Assembly (NCBI GenBank): GCA_963377175.1
Contig: CAUJNA010002913.1
Coordinates: forward strand, 239,623-303,622
Length of the DNA stretch: 64,000 nucleotides
Direction: 5' to 3'
DNA from: Effrenium voratum
Taxonomy: Eukaryota; Sar; Dinophyceae; Suessiales; Symbiodiniaceae
The notes under the pieces are model-generated. The model was given only the letters and a program-made list of their open reading frames with translations, was not told where the DNA came from and searched no databases. Position 1 is the stretch's first letter, and each line of letters begins with the position of its first letter. Positions 11,060-21,180 of this stretch are shown piece after piece. The position numbers and the translations under genes were made by a program.

Positions 11060-11506
11060 ATGATTGAAGCTGGTCAGTGTCTACTCAATTTGGATGGTTT
11101 CAAAGCGGCACTTTGTCATTTGCAGGGGCTTACCATGTTGGAGCTCAAGCAAAGATGGATGCGGATGCGTCAAAGCAGGGACCTCGTTAGGGTTCGAAAG
11201 GATCCTGCTGATGGTATGGCACGTGATCCATGCAACGACAGTTGCAACGACACAGGACTTGGTTTCAAGTTGTTGTGACCAGCAGGCTCTTGTGCAACAT
11301 GCAAGCAATGTCAGGCTTTCGACACAAACCTTGGCACTGGGTATTTGAAGAATCACGTCGTCAAGCCAGGCATTTCGGCGCGGTTTTGGCGCCAGGACAG
11401 CGGAGGACCAGCTACCTGGCTCGGCGAAGAATTTCCTGGCGCGCGCCTTGCGCTTTGGCACGGGATTGGCAGGGGTCCCCATAGTTACCCTTTTGCTGGA
11501 TATTGA
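11060..11506 (+). CDS. 149-codon frame with one internal TGA
   Basis: The frame from ATG 11060 reads through 72 codons to TGA at 11276-11278 and continues in the same frame for 75 more codons to TGA at 11504-11506. The first half includes TMLELKQRWMRMRQSRDLVR after a TTTGCAG. The second half begins PAGSCATCKQCQ, with two CxxC-type pairs, and goes on through ISARFWRQDSGGPATWLGEE. The whole may be a decayed gene, two exons, or a recoded stop. No selenocysteine element can be judged by eye. Overlapping minus and plus frames are also open. Confidence 0.4.
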
Positions 11507-11710
11507 AGTCATCTGCTGGACCTTTGCAAAAGGAACTGGCAGGGTTCAGCGTTTCTCCCAGTTTCCCGTCTGAAGCGAACCCTCAGTTCAGTGGTGTCCG
11601 GTAGGGCTGTCAGCCAAATAATGCGCCCATCCCATGGTTGTTCGTGGTGTTTAAATGGAAAGCTTGATTGTGCGTGGCAAGTGCAAAATGCATAGACCCC
11701 TTTTATAAGA

Positions 11711-11819
11711 CTATGGTTCGGGGAAAGTGTCCTGTGCACTTCTATGTTTGGCGGTTTGAGGGCAACCATAGCCGCTCTTAGTTGCCTGATTAATGCGAAC
11801 TCCTGTTGAGTTGGAAGCT
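11711..11819 (-). CDS. candidate downstream exon of a minus-strand pair
   Basis: This would follow exon 11940-11873 across a 53-nt intron (GTGAGT at 11872-11867, AG at 11821-11820). The phase fits: two leftover bases AC plus the first A make a codon, and the frame then stays open for about 35 codons to TAG. An alternative minus frame here is 119 codons long. The acceptor lacks a strong pyrimidine tract. Confidence 0.3.
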
Positions 11820-11872
11820 CTTGATAAGTCAAGGCCCTAGGCTTATGTTGGTCAGGGAACAACAGCACTCAC

Positions 11873-11940
11873 GTCCGGCTAATTACTTTGAAGCCATGCT
11901 TTGCTCGGATGATTACATGAATGTTATTTGCAGAAGCGCC
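11873..11940 (-). CDS. candidate minus-strand exon with GTGAGT donor
   Basis: Reading the minus strand, an acceptor CCGGACCAG precedes 11940 and a canonical GTGAGT lies at 11872-11867. The 68-bp exon is open in phase 0 and reads GASANNIHVIIRAKHGFKVI. The plus strand has no competing island here, though a plus exon starts at 11978. Confidence 0.4.
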
Positions 11941-11977
11941 CTGGTCCGGTAGACGGGGTGAACAACTGACATTTTAG

Positions 11978-12089
11978 TGTGGAGCAGATTGTTCTGGGCC
12001 AAGCAAATGGCGACCGCGCCGGGATGACCAACCTCACACGTGATGGAAGACCCTTGAGCCGAGACCATTTAGTTTGGCAGACTCAATAA
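11978..12089 (+). CDS. candidate exon, unknown protein
   Basis: The acceptor ACATTTTAG ends at 11977. The exon opens with one base before the codon frame and reads VEQIVLGQANGDRAGMTNLT followed by RDGRPLSRDHLVW, then TAA at 12087-12089. Charged, small and hydrophobic residues are mixed as in a globular domain. The stop may mean a terminal exon. A second open frame (12074-12322) overlaps its end and reads MADSIIMFCCRGSISEQIRS. Confidence 0.55.
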
Positions 12090-12434
12090 TTATGTTTTGC
12101 TGCCGGGGTTCGATATCCGAACAGATTCGGTCACTGCCCACCTTTGAGGCTCTTGATTCTCGCATGGTCTGTGTGTTGCTCCCGGATGTTGAAAGCTGCT
12201 GTGAACCAATTCTTTGCCTCTCGCAGATGTCAAGTCGGCCCTCGGTTCGGAGCACGGAGGACCGGCACGGAAAGATAAGGCATCGATATGGAAGTCAAGG
12301 CAGCCTACAAACACATGGGTAGACCAACCTATGGTTTATAGAACGGGTCATTCAGGGTGCGTATTTGGGGTGCGCTGATTGTTGTGTCCTTTAAAGGAAC
12401 GCTCAAATCAGTTATCTTGTCAAGAGAGACTCAC

Positions 12435-12784
12435 CGGACTAGTTTTGGCACTTGGAGGCAAGGCCTGACTAGATGCAGCGTTCGCCAGCCGAGCGCGGTG
12501 GACTCTTGAGACGCACCCAAATCGAGAGTCAAGCTGCAAGATACAGTTGGAATCAGCGCAAAGCATCTGGCCAGTCCAAGGGTCCAACGACGAGGGAAAT
12601 CAACACATCCGATGACTGGGACAGGATCAGCGGTCTTTAAGTTAGCAGAAGCTTCAATCCCAAACCATGCAGCACTGAGCTGCATGTCCTCTAAGAATTG
12701 CAACTGGCCTACAGGGATCCAGGGTTTCAAAAGCATGTAGAGATCGCAGCAGAGTGTCAATGCTGAGATCCCTTGCGAGCAAAT
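12435..12784 (-). CDS. candidate long minus-strand exon
   Basis: On the minus strand GCCCCTGCAG ends at 12785 (acceptor). The frame is then open in phase 0 for 350 bp, and a canonical GTGAGT donor (12434-12429) follows at the point where the frame would otherwise stop. The coincidence of donor and frame end is the main support. The peptide includes GQLQFLEDMQLSAAWFGIEA and DPVPVIGCVDFPRRWTLGLA. I do not recognise it; a retroelement or host gene is possible. Confidence 0.5.
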
Positions 12785-12855
12785 CTGCAGGGGCACATTA
12801 TCTTGCGAGACACGTTCTTGTATCATGGATTTTCTGTGGCGACGTTCGTGTTCGA

Positions 12856-13026
12856 AGGTACCATCTCCGTCGGTTTTAAGTCATTCGTATCACGGACACT
12901 TGGCGACCCACGGGCTTTGCATACACGGCTCTCTCAGGATGATCCTGGCCAAGAAGCAGGCGCACAGCCCAGCGGACGGTTGAGCGGTGTGGCTGAAGGG
13001 CTCTCACGGCACAAAATGGGCCATTG
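12856..13026 (+). CDS. weak candidate exon
   Basis: An open plus frame reads GTISVGFKSFVSRTLGDPRA and then a Ser/Gly/Gln-rich part, with TGA near 13027. A 195-codon minus-strand frame covers the same DNA. No convincing splice sites. Listed as alternatives rather than as a supported gene. Confidence 0.25.
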
Positions 13027-13176
13027 ACATCACTTCTTCTTGTGACCCAGTTGATTAAGATCTCCCTCGATCTTTCTAATACGGGCCTTGTAGTGGGAAT
13101 CCAGTTGATTGAGAAACCCTGGTTTGTTTGCTTTCGAATGTTTCGACTCATACATGATGTTTGCCTTTTGGCGCAG

Positions 13177-13255
13177 ATCAAAAGGGTCAGGGCCCAAAGA
13201 ATGTCTACCAGTGTGCTGACCCGGTGCAGAATGGCTCCATCCCTGAGCCCATTTT
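13177..13255 (+). CDS. candidate exon, polar peptide
   Basis: The acceptor is TTTGCCTTTTGGCGCAG ending at 13176. The best frame reads DQKGQGPKNVYQCADPVQNG and continues SIPEPILTV. The end is not defined. It also lies inside the long minus-strand frame 12876-13463, which I rate lower because it has no splice signal. Confidence 0.45.
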
Positions 13256-13603
13256 GACTGTTTCTAGAGCAGTTGGCAGGCGTTTCAGGGGTTACCCAAT
13301 GGAAAGCATTTGTGTGTGTGTGTTGGTGGGTACGCCTTGGTTGAGTGTAGTCAGGGCACCCTTCAACGGGGTCTAATAGATGGGTTCTGATCCCTTGTGC
13401 CAAAGAACGAACATGTTGTTTCTTTGCATCCGAAAGGAGCCCATTTGTTAGAACCCATTCCACTGGTCACCCAATGTTGGGCAGACCCCAGTACCACCCC
13501 CTGTTGGTGTTCACCCCCCCAAACAAAAATATACATTTTTTCTACGGAAGACTAAAAACTCGCCCTTTCTACTCGCATCGTGTTTGGGTCTGGGTTTTAT
13601 CAG

Positions 13604-13687
13604 GTCAATGACTTCCTGGAGTCCTCCTCCTGGCCAATCCGCTCGCTGGACCTCGTGGCCTTGTTGGAGTTGGAGGACTTCGCGAAG
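13604..13687 (+). CDS. candidate 84-bp exon, Leu-rich helix
   Basis: It lies between TTTTATCAG (ends 13603) and GT at 13688. Exactly 28 codons in phase 0 read VNDFLESSSWPIRSLDLVAL then LELEDFAK. The composition is GC-rich and the length suits a small internal exon. Past the donor, two frames stay open in a Gly/Glu-rich, GC-rich stretch to about 13800. The exon might therefore be longer, with a frame change. Confidence 0.6.
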
Positions 13688-14336
13688 GTCGGGGATCGCG
13701 GGGGAGGGGGTGAAGGTGCTGGAGGATTCGGCCGGGGGAGCAGCGGGGGAGTCAAAAGAGGGGAGCTTGGTCTTTTCATCGCTAGGCTCCCAAGTCCCTT
13801 TTGATTAATTGTGTGAGGTCTTTGAAATCGAAGGCCCCAATATTTCAGGTCTTGGGATCATGGGGTTGCTTTGGATTTCATTTTGCCGCCAGCGGCTTAA
13901 GATGACGATTTGGTCATGATCTAATCTTTGTGTGGTTCAGGATCAAGGGACCGAAAGTTATGAGTCAAGGTTCAAGAGAAAACCCTTCCCAATGCAACCA
14001 GGCTCGGCTTGGCTTCAGTCTAAGGGTTGGCAGCCATACCCTTTCGGCATATGGTCGATGTTGGTTGCGTTTCTGACACGTGTGAAAGTATGGATCAGGA
14101 CCCCAACATGGGTGGGTTGTCCTTTTCGTTGCATACTGGATGGATTGCAGGGTGCTGACCCTCAAGTTGTGAGTTTTTTAGGATTACCCCTTTCACCTGG
14201 TTCAAAAGGACGCTACCGTTTTTGGGGTTGCCCCTATGTTTTTGGCAACATCCTGTTGGCGTCTGCGTTTGGGCAAATTCCATTTGTCTACATTCCGCCC
14301 GCAACGCGGGTTTTCAGAGATAGGTGAATCACAGAG

Positions 14337-14543
14337 GTTTCTGGTTTGCGACCTCAGGAGGTCGTTTTTCCCGGTCCAAGTTCTTTTGACGGGGAAGGCT
14401 ATGATCCGTCCAGATTTGTTGGCCACAAAGGGCTGCGACTCAGGGGTTTCGAGATCGGAGGAAATCAGTTTCGAAGTTTGTTTCAACCACCTCCTCGTCC
14501 CTTGAGGAGAACCAAAAGGGAGGTTGCTTCAACAATTTCCTAA
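14337..14543 (+). CDS. candidate terminal exon, basic/aromatic
   Basis: It follows AATCACAGAG (AG 14335-14336). The open frame of 68 codons is phase 0 and stops with TAA at 14541-14543. The peptide has VVFPGPSSFDGEGYDPSRF and then a basic, Phe/Pro-rich tail. An alternative acceptor is CTCAG just before GAGGTCG. No family recognised. Confidence 0.5.
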   Translation, partial: VSGLRPQEVVFPGPSSFDGEGYDPSRFVGHKGLRLRGFEIGGNQFRSLFQPPPRPLRRTKREVASTIS

Positions 14544-14623
14544 GAGTCCCCTTGCCTTGTGAGGATGTTGATCCCTTCTTGACCGACAGACTGAGCTGCT
14601 TGGACCCGTGGTTTTCCGCTTAG

Positions 14624-14720
14624 GTGAGGTCTCTGAGGCTGCACCTGCCGTGCTGGCTGCGCTTGGACTGCATGGACACGCTGCCGGAGGCCCGCACAGC
14701 CGTACAATGTTTGGCGCCTA
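14624..14720 (+). CDS. candidate exon, Ala/Leu-rich
   Basis: The acceptor is strong: GTGGTTTTCCGCTTAG ends at 14623. Two frames are open. One reads EVSEAAPAVLAALGLHGHAA and stays coherent through GAYTIVDVPERNPKL. The other reads VRSLRLHLPCWLRLDCMDTL. I prefer the first because it stays sensible past the GC-rich core. The donor is not obvious. Confidence 0.6.
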
Positions 14721-15484
14721 CACAATCGTTGATGTGCCCGAAAGGAATCCAAAACTATGCTTTGATTTTGCAGACCCCTTTGAGCCCAGCTACCATATCT
14801 TGCTTTCAAGGCAACCACTTGGCCGGCAGTTTTTCTTTGCCAGTTTTAGCTGCCACGTCATTTTGGAACCTTCAAGGTCGCAAGGCTGATGTGGTTGGGC
14901 CCACGTCGGTTGATATGTTGAGCTTGGTGTGGTAACAGGACCTGGGCAAGGTTTTGATCTGTCGCAAACCTGTACCCAACATGTTCTTGAGCGTTTGTGA
15001 AGTTCCACCCAATGGTCTCTGACCCCCCTGTCCTCCACTTACGCTCGGGCATGGTCCTTACCCTTTAGACAAGAGATGAGCGGCCCAACCGCGTCACTCT
15101 CTCGATTCCAGTTAAAATAGGAAATAGGGAACCCATGGAACCCCCAAAATGGTGGCTTTCCTTTTGGTCTTTATTTAAACCAACCTGACAAAGGCCCCTC
15201 AAAATTCAGATTTCATTCGGAGAGCTTGGTCTAGAAGTCGCCGACAGAGCGGAGAATGATACATGAGCTCCAAAACGTGTCCCAGCTTGTTGCGCTCTTA
15301 TCTCAACGTTTGCCAGCTAAGCATTAGATATTGAGTTTAAGACAAATGCGGGTTTGCCAAAGCTGGATTTTATGGGTTTGGGCCTGTGTTTTGCATTTGC
15401 TGTTGAGCTGTGCGGTAATGCTTGACGAGCTGTATATTGCACGAACAGAATATACGTGGGAGTTTGTTACATCCGTTGCCACAG

Positions 15485-15586
15485 GGCTGATCCGATCGGG
15501 TTGCTGCTGACCGGGATTTCTCTGACGCTTGAGGCGGATGCTCGAGAGACCCTCATCGAAGCCTTGAGAGGGGGTGTACAAGCTGC
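15485..15586 (+). CDS. candidate exon with hydrophobic helix
   Basis: It follows CGTTGCCACAG (ends 15484). The frame reads ADPIGLLLTGISLTLEADAR then ETLIEALRGGVQAA. It runs directly into a TG microsatellite whose first GT could be the donor, so the 5' splice site would be inside the microsatellite. Minus-strand frames are also open. Confidence 0.6.
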
Positions 15587-15606
15587 GTGTGTGTGTGTGT
15601 GTGTGG
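15585..15606 (+). repeat. (GT)n microsatellite at exon end
   Basis: About ten GT units start immediately after the exon-like island. Length variation here would move potential donor sites. Confidence 0.8.
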
Positions 15607-15639
15607 GTTGGACATAGCGGGTGACCTGCCCGGAGTAAA

Positions 15640-15869
15640 TGTGCGGCAAGCATGCGCTTGCCCATTTGCGATGGCTACCCAAGCGACAGGTTGAATGCCA
15701 GTACAGTTTCAATGCTCTGAAGGTGGGGCTCAAGCATAAGTGTCGGCTTGTGAAGGAGACGTACTCAACGGGAATAGAACTTATTGGGCACGCCCGTCCT
15801 GCTTTTGAGCTTTCCCACCGATTAGCCCGATGTAACAAAAACAAACTTGAAGGGCTGCCATCAGTGTGA
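15640..15869 (+). CDS. weak candidate open region
   Basis: The 76-codon plus frame reads CGKHALAHLRWLPKRQ and goes on with Lys/Cys/Leu-rich sequence to a TGA near 15869. No splice signals. A 157-codon minus frame covers the same span. Low confidence. Confidence 0.25.
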
Positions 15870-16051
15870 ACATTTGAAAGTTGTGTGTGTGTGCATATGT
15901 TTGGCAAACGCTGCCCCCACCCACAAGAACAGGCAGCCACACTTCAAAAACCCTCTTGAATCAAAATTGGCTCCTGGTTATAATCTGGATGTCTAGGGTT
16001 CACCTCTCTTCTCCTTAACATATATCACTGATTGTCCGGTTGTGGGACGAG

Positions 16052-16181
16052 GCGCGGTCCCTGGATCCCCCGTTGCCGCCCTTGGCAGCGGCCTGGCCGC
16101 GGCGGGTGGTGGCGGTGGGCCTCCATACCACCTCCACGCTGGAGGCGTCGCGATCGCGTGAGGCGACCCAGTGCATCGACG
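16052..16181 (+). CDS. candidate 130-bp exon, Pro/Ala/Ser-rich
   Basis: One of the most GC-rich islands. AG ends at 16051 and GT follows at 16182. The phase-0 frame reads ARSLDPPLPPLAAAWPRRVV then VGLHTTSTLEASRSREATQ. Flanks are AT-richer. A second frame is also open, as is usual at this GC. No family recognised. Confidence 0.55.
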
Positions 16182-16256
16182 GTCCCCAAAATTCCCTAGG
16201 CCAGTTTCATCATCTGGGCCGTATGACGTGTTTTTCCTTTTGAAGTGCTGTTTCAG

Positions 16257-16293
16257 GAGCAACCATGAGTGGCTGGTGTTGCTCGGGGTGGGG
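16257..16293 (+). CDS. possible 37-bp microexon
   Basis: It lies between a strong acceptor (GTGCTGTTTCAG, ends 16256) and GTGAGA at 16294. Two frames are open, for example SNHEWLVLLGVG. It is short but has good signals on both sides. Confidence 0.35.
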
Positions 16294-16818
16294 GTGAGAA
16301 CATCACTCAACAATCACGGCACTGTTTCACCAGGCCTTGTCTACGGATGGAATTCCAGTCACGTGAGCTGAACATGATCAGTGCCGCTGGCATGTCATCA
16401 CCATAATTACTCCTGCGGCTGCCTCGTTTCGAGAATACCCTACGGGGGTGGTTGTTGCAGATGGGCAGCCAATGTACCTAAAGAAACCACTCTTTACGGG
16501 TTCCCCTTTTTTAAGACACACCGACACAGTAGCCAGACAGGTGCAACTATAGCTTGCCATGAGACCATTTTTCCGGACTTCTCTTGTTTTCTCAATGTCA
16601 GTCTCACGCGGATTTCCATTGCACCTCAGCCGGAATCAAGCAACATCAGGACACGTTGAGCCTTGTCAAGTCCTTTTAGTCTTGACAGCATTGAGCCAAC
16701 GCAGCTGATTGTGTCCTGTGGTGCGTGCTGCTTCTTGTATTTGTCCAGTGCATTGCTTTTGCTTGTTTTGTCAATATGGCACCGACCATTTAGTTGCTCG
16801 TTGTCCCTCTTTTTTTGT

Positions 16819-16846
16819 TTTCTCTCTCTCTCTCTCTCTCGCTCTG
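16819..16846 (+). repeat. (TC)n microsatellite
   Basis: About 12 CT units with a single interruption, inside a T/C-rich stretch. No coding island in 16300-17250 besides weak open frames. Confidence 0.85.
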
Positions 16847-17256
16847 AGACTCTTACCGCTGCCAGGGCGCCTTCATTCCAGCAGGGTATCTCCCTTGCAG
16901 ACCCCTTTCAATCCTGCGTGAAGGAGGAAATCGAAGTTTCACTGAGCTCCCGGCATTGCGGACTTTATGTTTTGATGCGCAATTGCCCTCAACATAATAC
17001 TGTAATGCTCCCCGTCTAACTCCCCCATGATTTGGGATTTGGTTCTCTGAAGAACAAGACCAAGAACATAGGCTCGGGCCATCTTTGGTAAGAACGGTAG
17101 TCATCCAGGGGGACACAAAGGTACATGCTCAGATCAGCTTCATCCAGGCGATAAAGCCTCGGCAGCTCGGTTTCTGTTTGGATTCAGGGCCTGTAGTTAA
17201 TCATGAATCTCAAGCGTGTGTTGGTGTTGGTAATTATTGGCAATCTTTCTACTCAC

Positions 17257-17482
17257 CGACTAACAATAGATTTTGCTTGCCTCCCCATGGTGGTTCTGCA
17301 ACGACAGCCCGGGACCAGGTGGTGACTGCCCTGAGGCGGGTGGGAAAGCCGGGCGATGGGAAAACTGACATGGAAACCAAATAAGCCGTGGCATCTCCAG
17401 CAGCAAGCCCTGGAAAACCTTCCGCGGAGACGCTCCGAACCATTCTGGACCTATCCAGCCACCGCTCCATCGAACCTCTCAC
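17257..17482 (-). CDS. candidate minus-strand exon with GTGAGT donor
   Basis: The minus frame of about 75 codons reads MERWLDRSRMVRSVSAEGFP, later GFPTRLRAVTTWSRAVVAEP, and reaches a canonical GTGAGT (17256-17251) just before its stop. It competes with a plus island at 17308-17366 reading ARDQVVTALRRVGKPGDGK after ACGACAG. Only one is likely real; donor quality favours this one, compactness the other. Confidence 0.4.
17308..17366 (+). CDS. competing plus-strand exon candidate
   Basis: GC-rich, after CTGCAACGACAG (ends 17307). The frame reads ARDQVVTALRRVGKPGDGK. There is no clear donor. It overlaps the minus-strand candidate, so its confidence is reduced. Confidence 0.35.
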
Positions 17483-17650
17483 ACCTTTTGAAGCCTTGTG
17501 AAACCTTTCGGAGACTTCAAACCTTTCGGAGCCCTAGCCAGCTACTGCTTCATGGAACCTTGAGCTATCGCTTTTTGAACCTCCCGCAACCTTCCCCTCT
17601 CCGTACCCTGACCTTGGAACTGCTCCCGACCAGCAAGCGGCAGCGCAAAA
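17440..17650 (+). repeat. degenerate CCTT/GAACC repeat stretch
   Basis: Recurring cctttcggag, gaacct and ctttgaac words at irregular spacing give a degenerate simple-repeat texture. The 139-codon plus ORF over it (17356-17775) is probably a by-product, although its end (SKRQRKKSQAVKW) looks less repetitive. Confidence 0.4.
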
Positions 17651-18295
17651 AGTCTCAAGCGGTCAAGTGGTCCCAGACATGGTCTAAGGATTGGTTATTC
17701 CATTTTTTTGCCCTGCATGTGCATAAGTCTCATTCGGAAGCATACTTAAATAGCTTGTGGCAAAACACACCTTGAGGGCTGAGGGAACTGCTGGCTTCCC
17801 TTTGTGTTGGATAATGTGAGTTTAGCTTTTGAAACCGAAGGACACCATGCCATTGAGACGGGGCTGAGCCCTTTTTGGGTTTTAGCTCCACCTGAGGAAC
17901 AATCGGGATGGTTGTCAACCCTTCAAACAAATTATACATGAATCATATTGAACCAACAGCGCTTCCAAGACTTGTTCAGCGTCAAGGACTGGCATCTGAA
18001 ACGCGGAGTTCTGCGGGTCATGCACCAAGCCAAGCTCAGCTTTAGGAACTGGGCTCCAATCTGGCGACATTGAGGGTGGGTCCAAAGGAGGAAAGCCAAA
18101 AAATCAGAGCCTCGAAGGAGCCGTAAACACAGCGAAGGGAGGATTCCGACCAGGGTCTGGATATCCGCCCTTTAGATTGTCCCCATGGTTTTGGGGTTCT
18201 TTTTGATGCCAGGCTTTGACTTGCTTCTTGGGTCCCTTCTGGTTGCATGTGGGTTCTCATTTGAAGAGTTGATTGCTTTCAGGTTTTTTTTTCAG

Positions 18296-18409
18296 GTTCG
18301 AGCCATTTCGCTCGGGTGCGGATGTCACGTTGGCCGTTCCAGGGACGCCGTGACGGAATCCTGGGGCCGCGGCGGCGCGGCAGGCCTGGCACCTAAGGGC
18401 CCCGGATAG
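18296..18409 (+). CDS. candidate terminal exon, Gly/Ser/Arg-rich
   Basis: An excellent acceptor, GGTTTTTTTTTCAG, ends at 18295. The phase-0 frame reads VRAISLGCGCHVGRSRDAVT, then ESWGRGGAAGL, and TAG at 18407-18409. GC rises sharply at the acceptor. An internal GT (18319) might end the exon earlier. No family recognised. Confidence 0.55.
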   Translation, partial: VRAISLGCGCHVGRSRDAVTESWGRGGAAGLAPKGPG

Positions 18410-19194
18410 ATCGGGTCCATTTCGACCCAACAAATGGCTGTCCTGTGGGTTTGTCCTTAAGCCAACCCGAAAAAGGCAGCCTCAAACAAACACATCCCCA
18501 TGTTGTCGGCTTTTGGTTTGTCTTAGGCGCAGAAGGAATTCCATTCTATCCTTTTTGGTCCGCAAAGCAATGGGAATGGTTAATGGATTTGGCCTAGATG
18601 GTATTACGTGTATGGCGAACGTCACTCCTGGTTATGATGTGCAGATGGATACTGTACCTGGGGCTTCCTTCATTTGCTCCGTGGTTTGATTTGGTCCAGG
18701 CAAATTAGGGCACGAGCTCACGGGCTCACGGATCATAGCACGAGCCCATGCAGGTCCCTTACAGGTCTTTCTGATTTCCGGTGTGTGAATGATAGGGGCC
18801 TGCCAAGATTTGTCCACTCATGGCTTTGGTGTGTTGTAGATAAAACATTGGGCCTCCTTTCCCTATTCAAGGTTGCTGTTGTGGTGCAAACTTGGACCCT
18901 TCGTGTTAAATGTCGCGCTTCGTGTCCAGACATGCCCGAATATAGGGCCACTCTAGGAATGCACAAAGGGATCCCGAGCGTGGAGATAATAAGCAGCTGT
19001 ATGTCAAGTTGACTCGCTTGGTGCCTTGCCATCCCGATTCTGCGGCCCTCGCTGAAGATTGACGGGTGTGATGAGAAATCAATATCATTATCAACAGGAG
19101 CTTGGGCTGCCTATATGCAGCATCCCTGACCCTTTTCCGCAAAAAAATCCTTGAACATGGAATGGAATCTGTTTCAATTCCTGTTGCTTTGCGC

Positions 19195-19315
19195 TGATGC
19201 AAAATCCAAACCAAGCCTGAACCAACCGTAAACCAACTATGAACTATGAGCCAGCCCTGAACCGACTCAAACCAGGCCTGAATCGACCCCAAACCAACCC
19301 TAAAGCAACCCAGGA
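19195..19315 (+). repeat. degenerate AACCAACCCTGAA repeat
   Basis: Irregular copies of 10-12 bp words (aaccaagcctg, aaccaaccgta, aaccaggcctg, aaccaacccta) run head to tail. A shorter relative is at 27050-27085. Confidence 0.6.
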
Positions 19316-19668
19316 GAAGAAACCACAAAGCAATACCTCCGATGAGTCCGATGAGGGTGAGCTTCTTGCTTGTTAGGCGCTGGCTTCGACATCCAGTACG
19401 CGGGCCATCCGTGTCCCTCCCACTCCGGGAGCGGGCATGTCATTGTCGTCACTAAAATCAGTGCGAAAGGGCGCCCGTTTCCAGGAATGCGACATGGTTA
19501 CTATCAGTTTCCTCCCAGCAAAACGGGTTTGTGCAGCCCAAAAACCCTATTCAGTGAGCTTCCGGACATCAGTCACTTTTTTAGGAAAGACTTTTTTTGG
19601 AAGCAAATCGGAAGCAACAAAAACAGCACAGGGTACTTTTAGCAAGCAGAAAGTCACTTCGCTGCTAG

Positions 19669-19762
19669 GAGCGAGCACCACTGCGCCATGCGCTGTGAGC
19701 TCCTGGGTTTGTGCAGCGACGCGGAGAATGCCGCAGACCCCCTCGCGGCGCCTCGGGAACTT
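19669..19762 (+). CDS. candidate exon, Cys-containing acidic peptide
   Basis: The acceptor is GCTGCTAG ending at 19668. With one base before the frame it reads SEHHCAMRCELLGLCSDAEN, then AADPLAAPREL. Strongly GC/CpG-rich. A GA donor (GG|GAAC) near 19760 is possible. The 212-codon plus ORF over it (19437-20075) uses a different frame and runs through T-rich intron-like DNA, so I reject that ORF as a gene. Confidence 0.55.
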
Positions 19763-20920
19763 AAATGTGTTGTGTGTGGGCGTGTGTCTGGGTTTGGGTT
19801 TGTGTCTGTGTTTTTGTTTTTTGGTGTGTTTGTTTTGGAGGGTGTCATTTTTCACGTTGGTTTCAAGGGAAAACAACAAGGAACGACTTGTTTTGGGGTG
19901 TCCCTTGATTTTTTACACATACCCAACTTGGTCGAGCAGCCTGTATGGACAATGCGCTTCTAAATCGTTTTGTGGTCGAAAAAGCAAGGTGCCCCTTTTT
20001 GTCGATGCTTGTTTTCTTGGAGTTGTTGTCGATAGACACTTCATGTTGGGGCGGTTTGGTGGTTTGGTGGTTTGATGGCTGCCTTTTTGGGAAACCGGGT
20101 TTCTGAGGGTACCACTTTTGGAATCAGAAAAGACAATTATCGGGCAGCCACGTAGGTTGTTTGATGGTACGAATCTGAGCACAGCTCTTTGGGATTAGGT
20201 TGGATTCAGTTGGACTGCTGGCTGAAAGTTGTTGCTCTTGTCGTCGTGTTGTGTCGAATCGGACCATGGTATTTGTTCGGCTGAGGCTCATTGATAGCTC
20301 GATTTGGCCCAGTTGCTTGGTGTTGCTGGATTTGGCTGTGGGTCAGAACAATCCACCCCGACCAATCAAATTAACCACACTAGACCTGCAGTAACGAGCA
20401 GCCAACATGTATTGCTTCTGGTGAGCTTTACCTTCAGCAAGCCCTGGAAACCACGTAGCAAACCACGTTAAAGCTGAAAATTCCCTTCCTTCCACTGTGG
20501 ATTAACATAAAACCCACACAAAAGCATGAACACTTGTAGAGGAACCTCTTTGGACCGCCCTGTTTGGCCATCGGCTCATTCGGCTCATTCCAACGGGTTT
20601 GGAGCCTTCACTTCCCGAGTTCCTGGACTCAAGCCACTCAATTGAGAAGAGTTCAGGCTTTGTTCAGCCGGGTTTGGGGCCTGTGTGTTGGGACCTGGGT
20701 TTGTGGTAAACATGTCCAGTCCATGGTGCATTTGGGGTTTGGGACCCGGACGACACCCATTTTCTTTTCAAGGGGGATTGTACCAATGTCCCATACTTTT
20801 CGACCAAAAGACTGGTGGTGGACATGACTACATGACTCACCAAAGTCATCCAAAGGTTCCCCTACGACTCATCGCCACCATTCCCCGCACCTCCTCCCCC
20901 GTTTTCCGTGGATGGCTCAG

Positions 20921-21001
20921 GAGTTTGTGGCCGGGGCCGTGGACGTGGCCAAGTTCGAGGAGCGTCGGGGCCCCGAAGTTTTCGCGAGCGGCGGGGGCTG
21001 A
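20921..21001 (+). CDS. candidate exon, unknown protein
   Basis: It follows a C/T-rich tract ending GATGGCTCAG at 20920. The phase-0 frame reads EFVAGAVDVAKFEERRGPEV then FASGGG and TGA. A second frame (RGLSELKALGPRP) stays open further to about 21055. GC/CpG-rich island. No family recognised. Confidence 0.6.
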   Translation, partial: EFVAGAVDVAKFEERRGPEVFASGGG

Positions 21002-21097
21002 GCGAGCTCAAGGCATTGGGCCCGAGACCCTGCGCCCCAACAAAGATCTGGTTGTTTCCATGTTTCTTTGCTCGCTTGCCTGCCGTTGGTTGGTTGG

Positions 21098-21180
21098 TTG
21101 ATTGTTTTGTTTGTTTGTTTGTTTGTTTGTTTGTTTGCTTGCTTGCTTTGGTTGGTTCGTTGGTCGATTGGTTGGTACTT
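21098..21180 (+). repeat. (GTTT)n and GGTTG microsatellite
   Basis: About nine GTTT/GCTT units follow GGTTGGTTGGTTG, and the tract ends in further GGTTCGTTGG words. It lies just downstream of the island at 20921. Confidence 0.85.

Noticed and set aside
19437..20075. 212-codon plus ORF
   Set aside because: It runs through T/G-rich intron-like DNA and conflicts in frame with the GC-rich island at 19669-19762. About one ORF of this length is expected by chance in the window.
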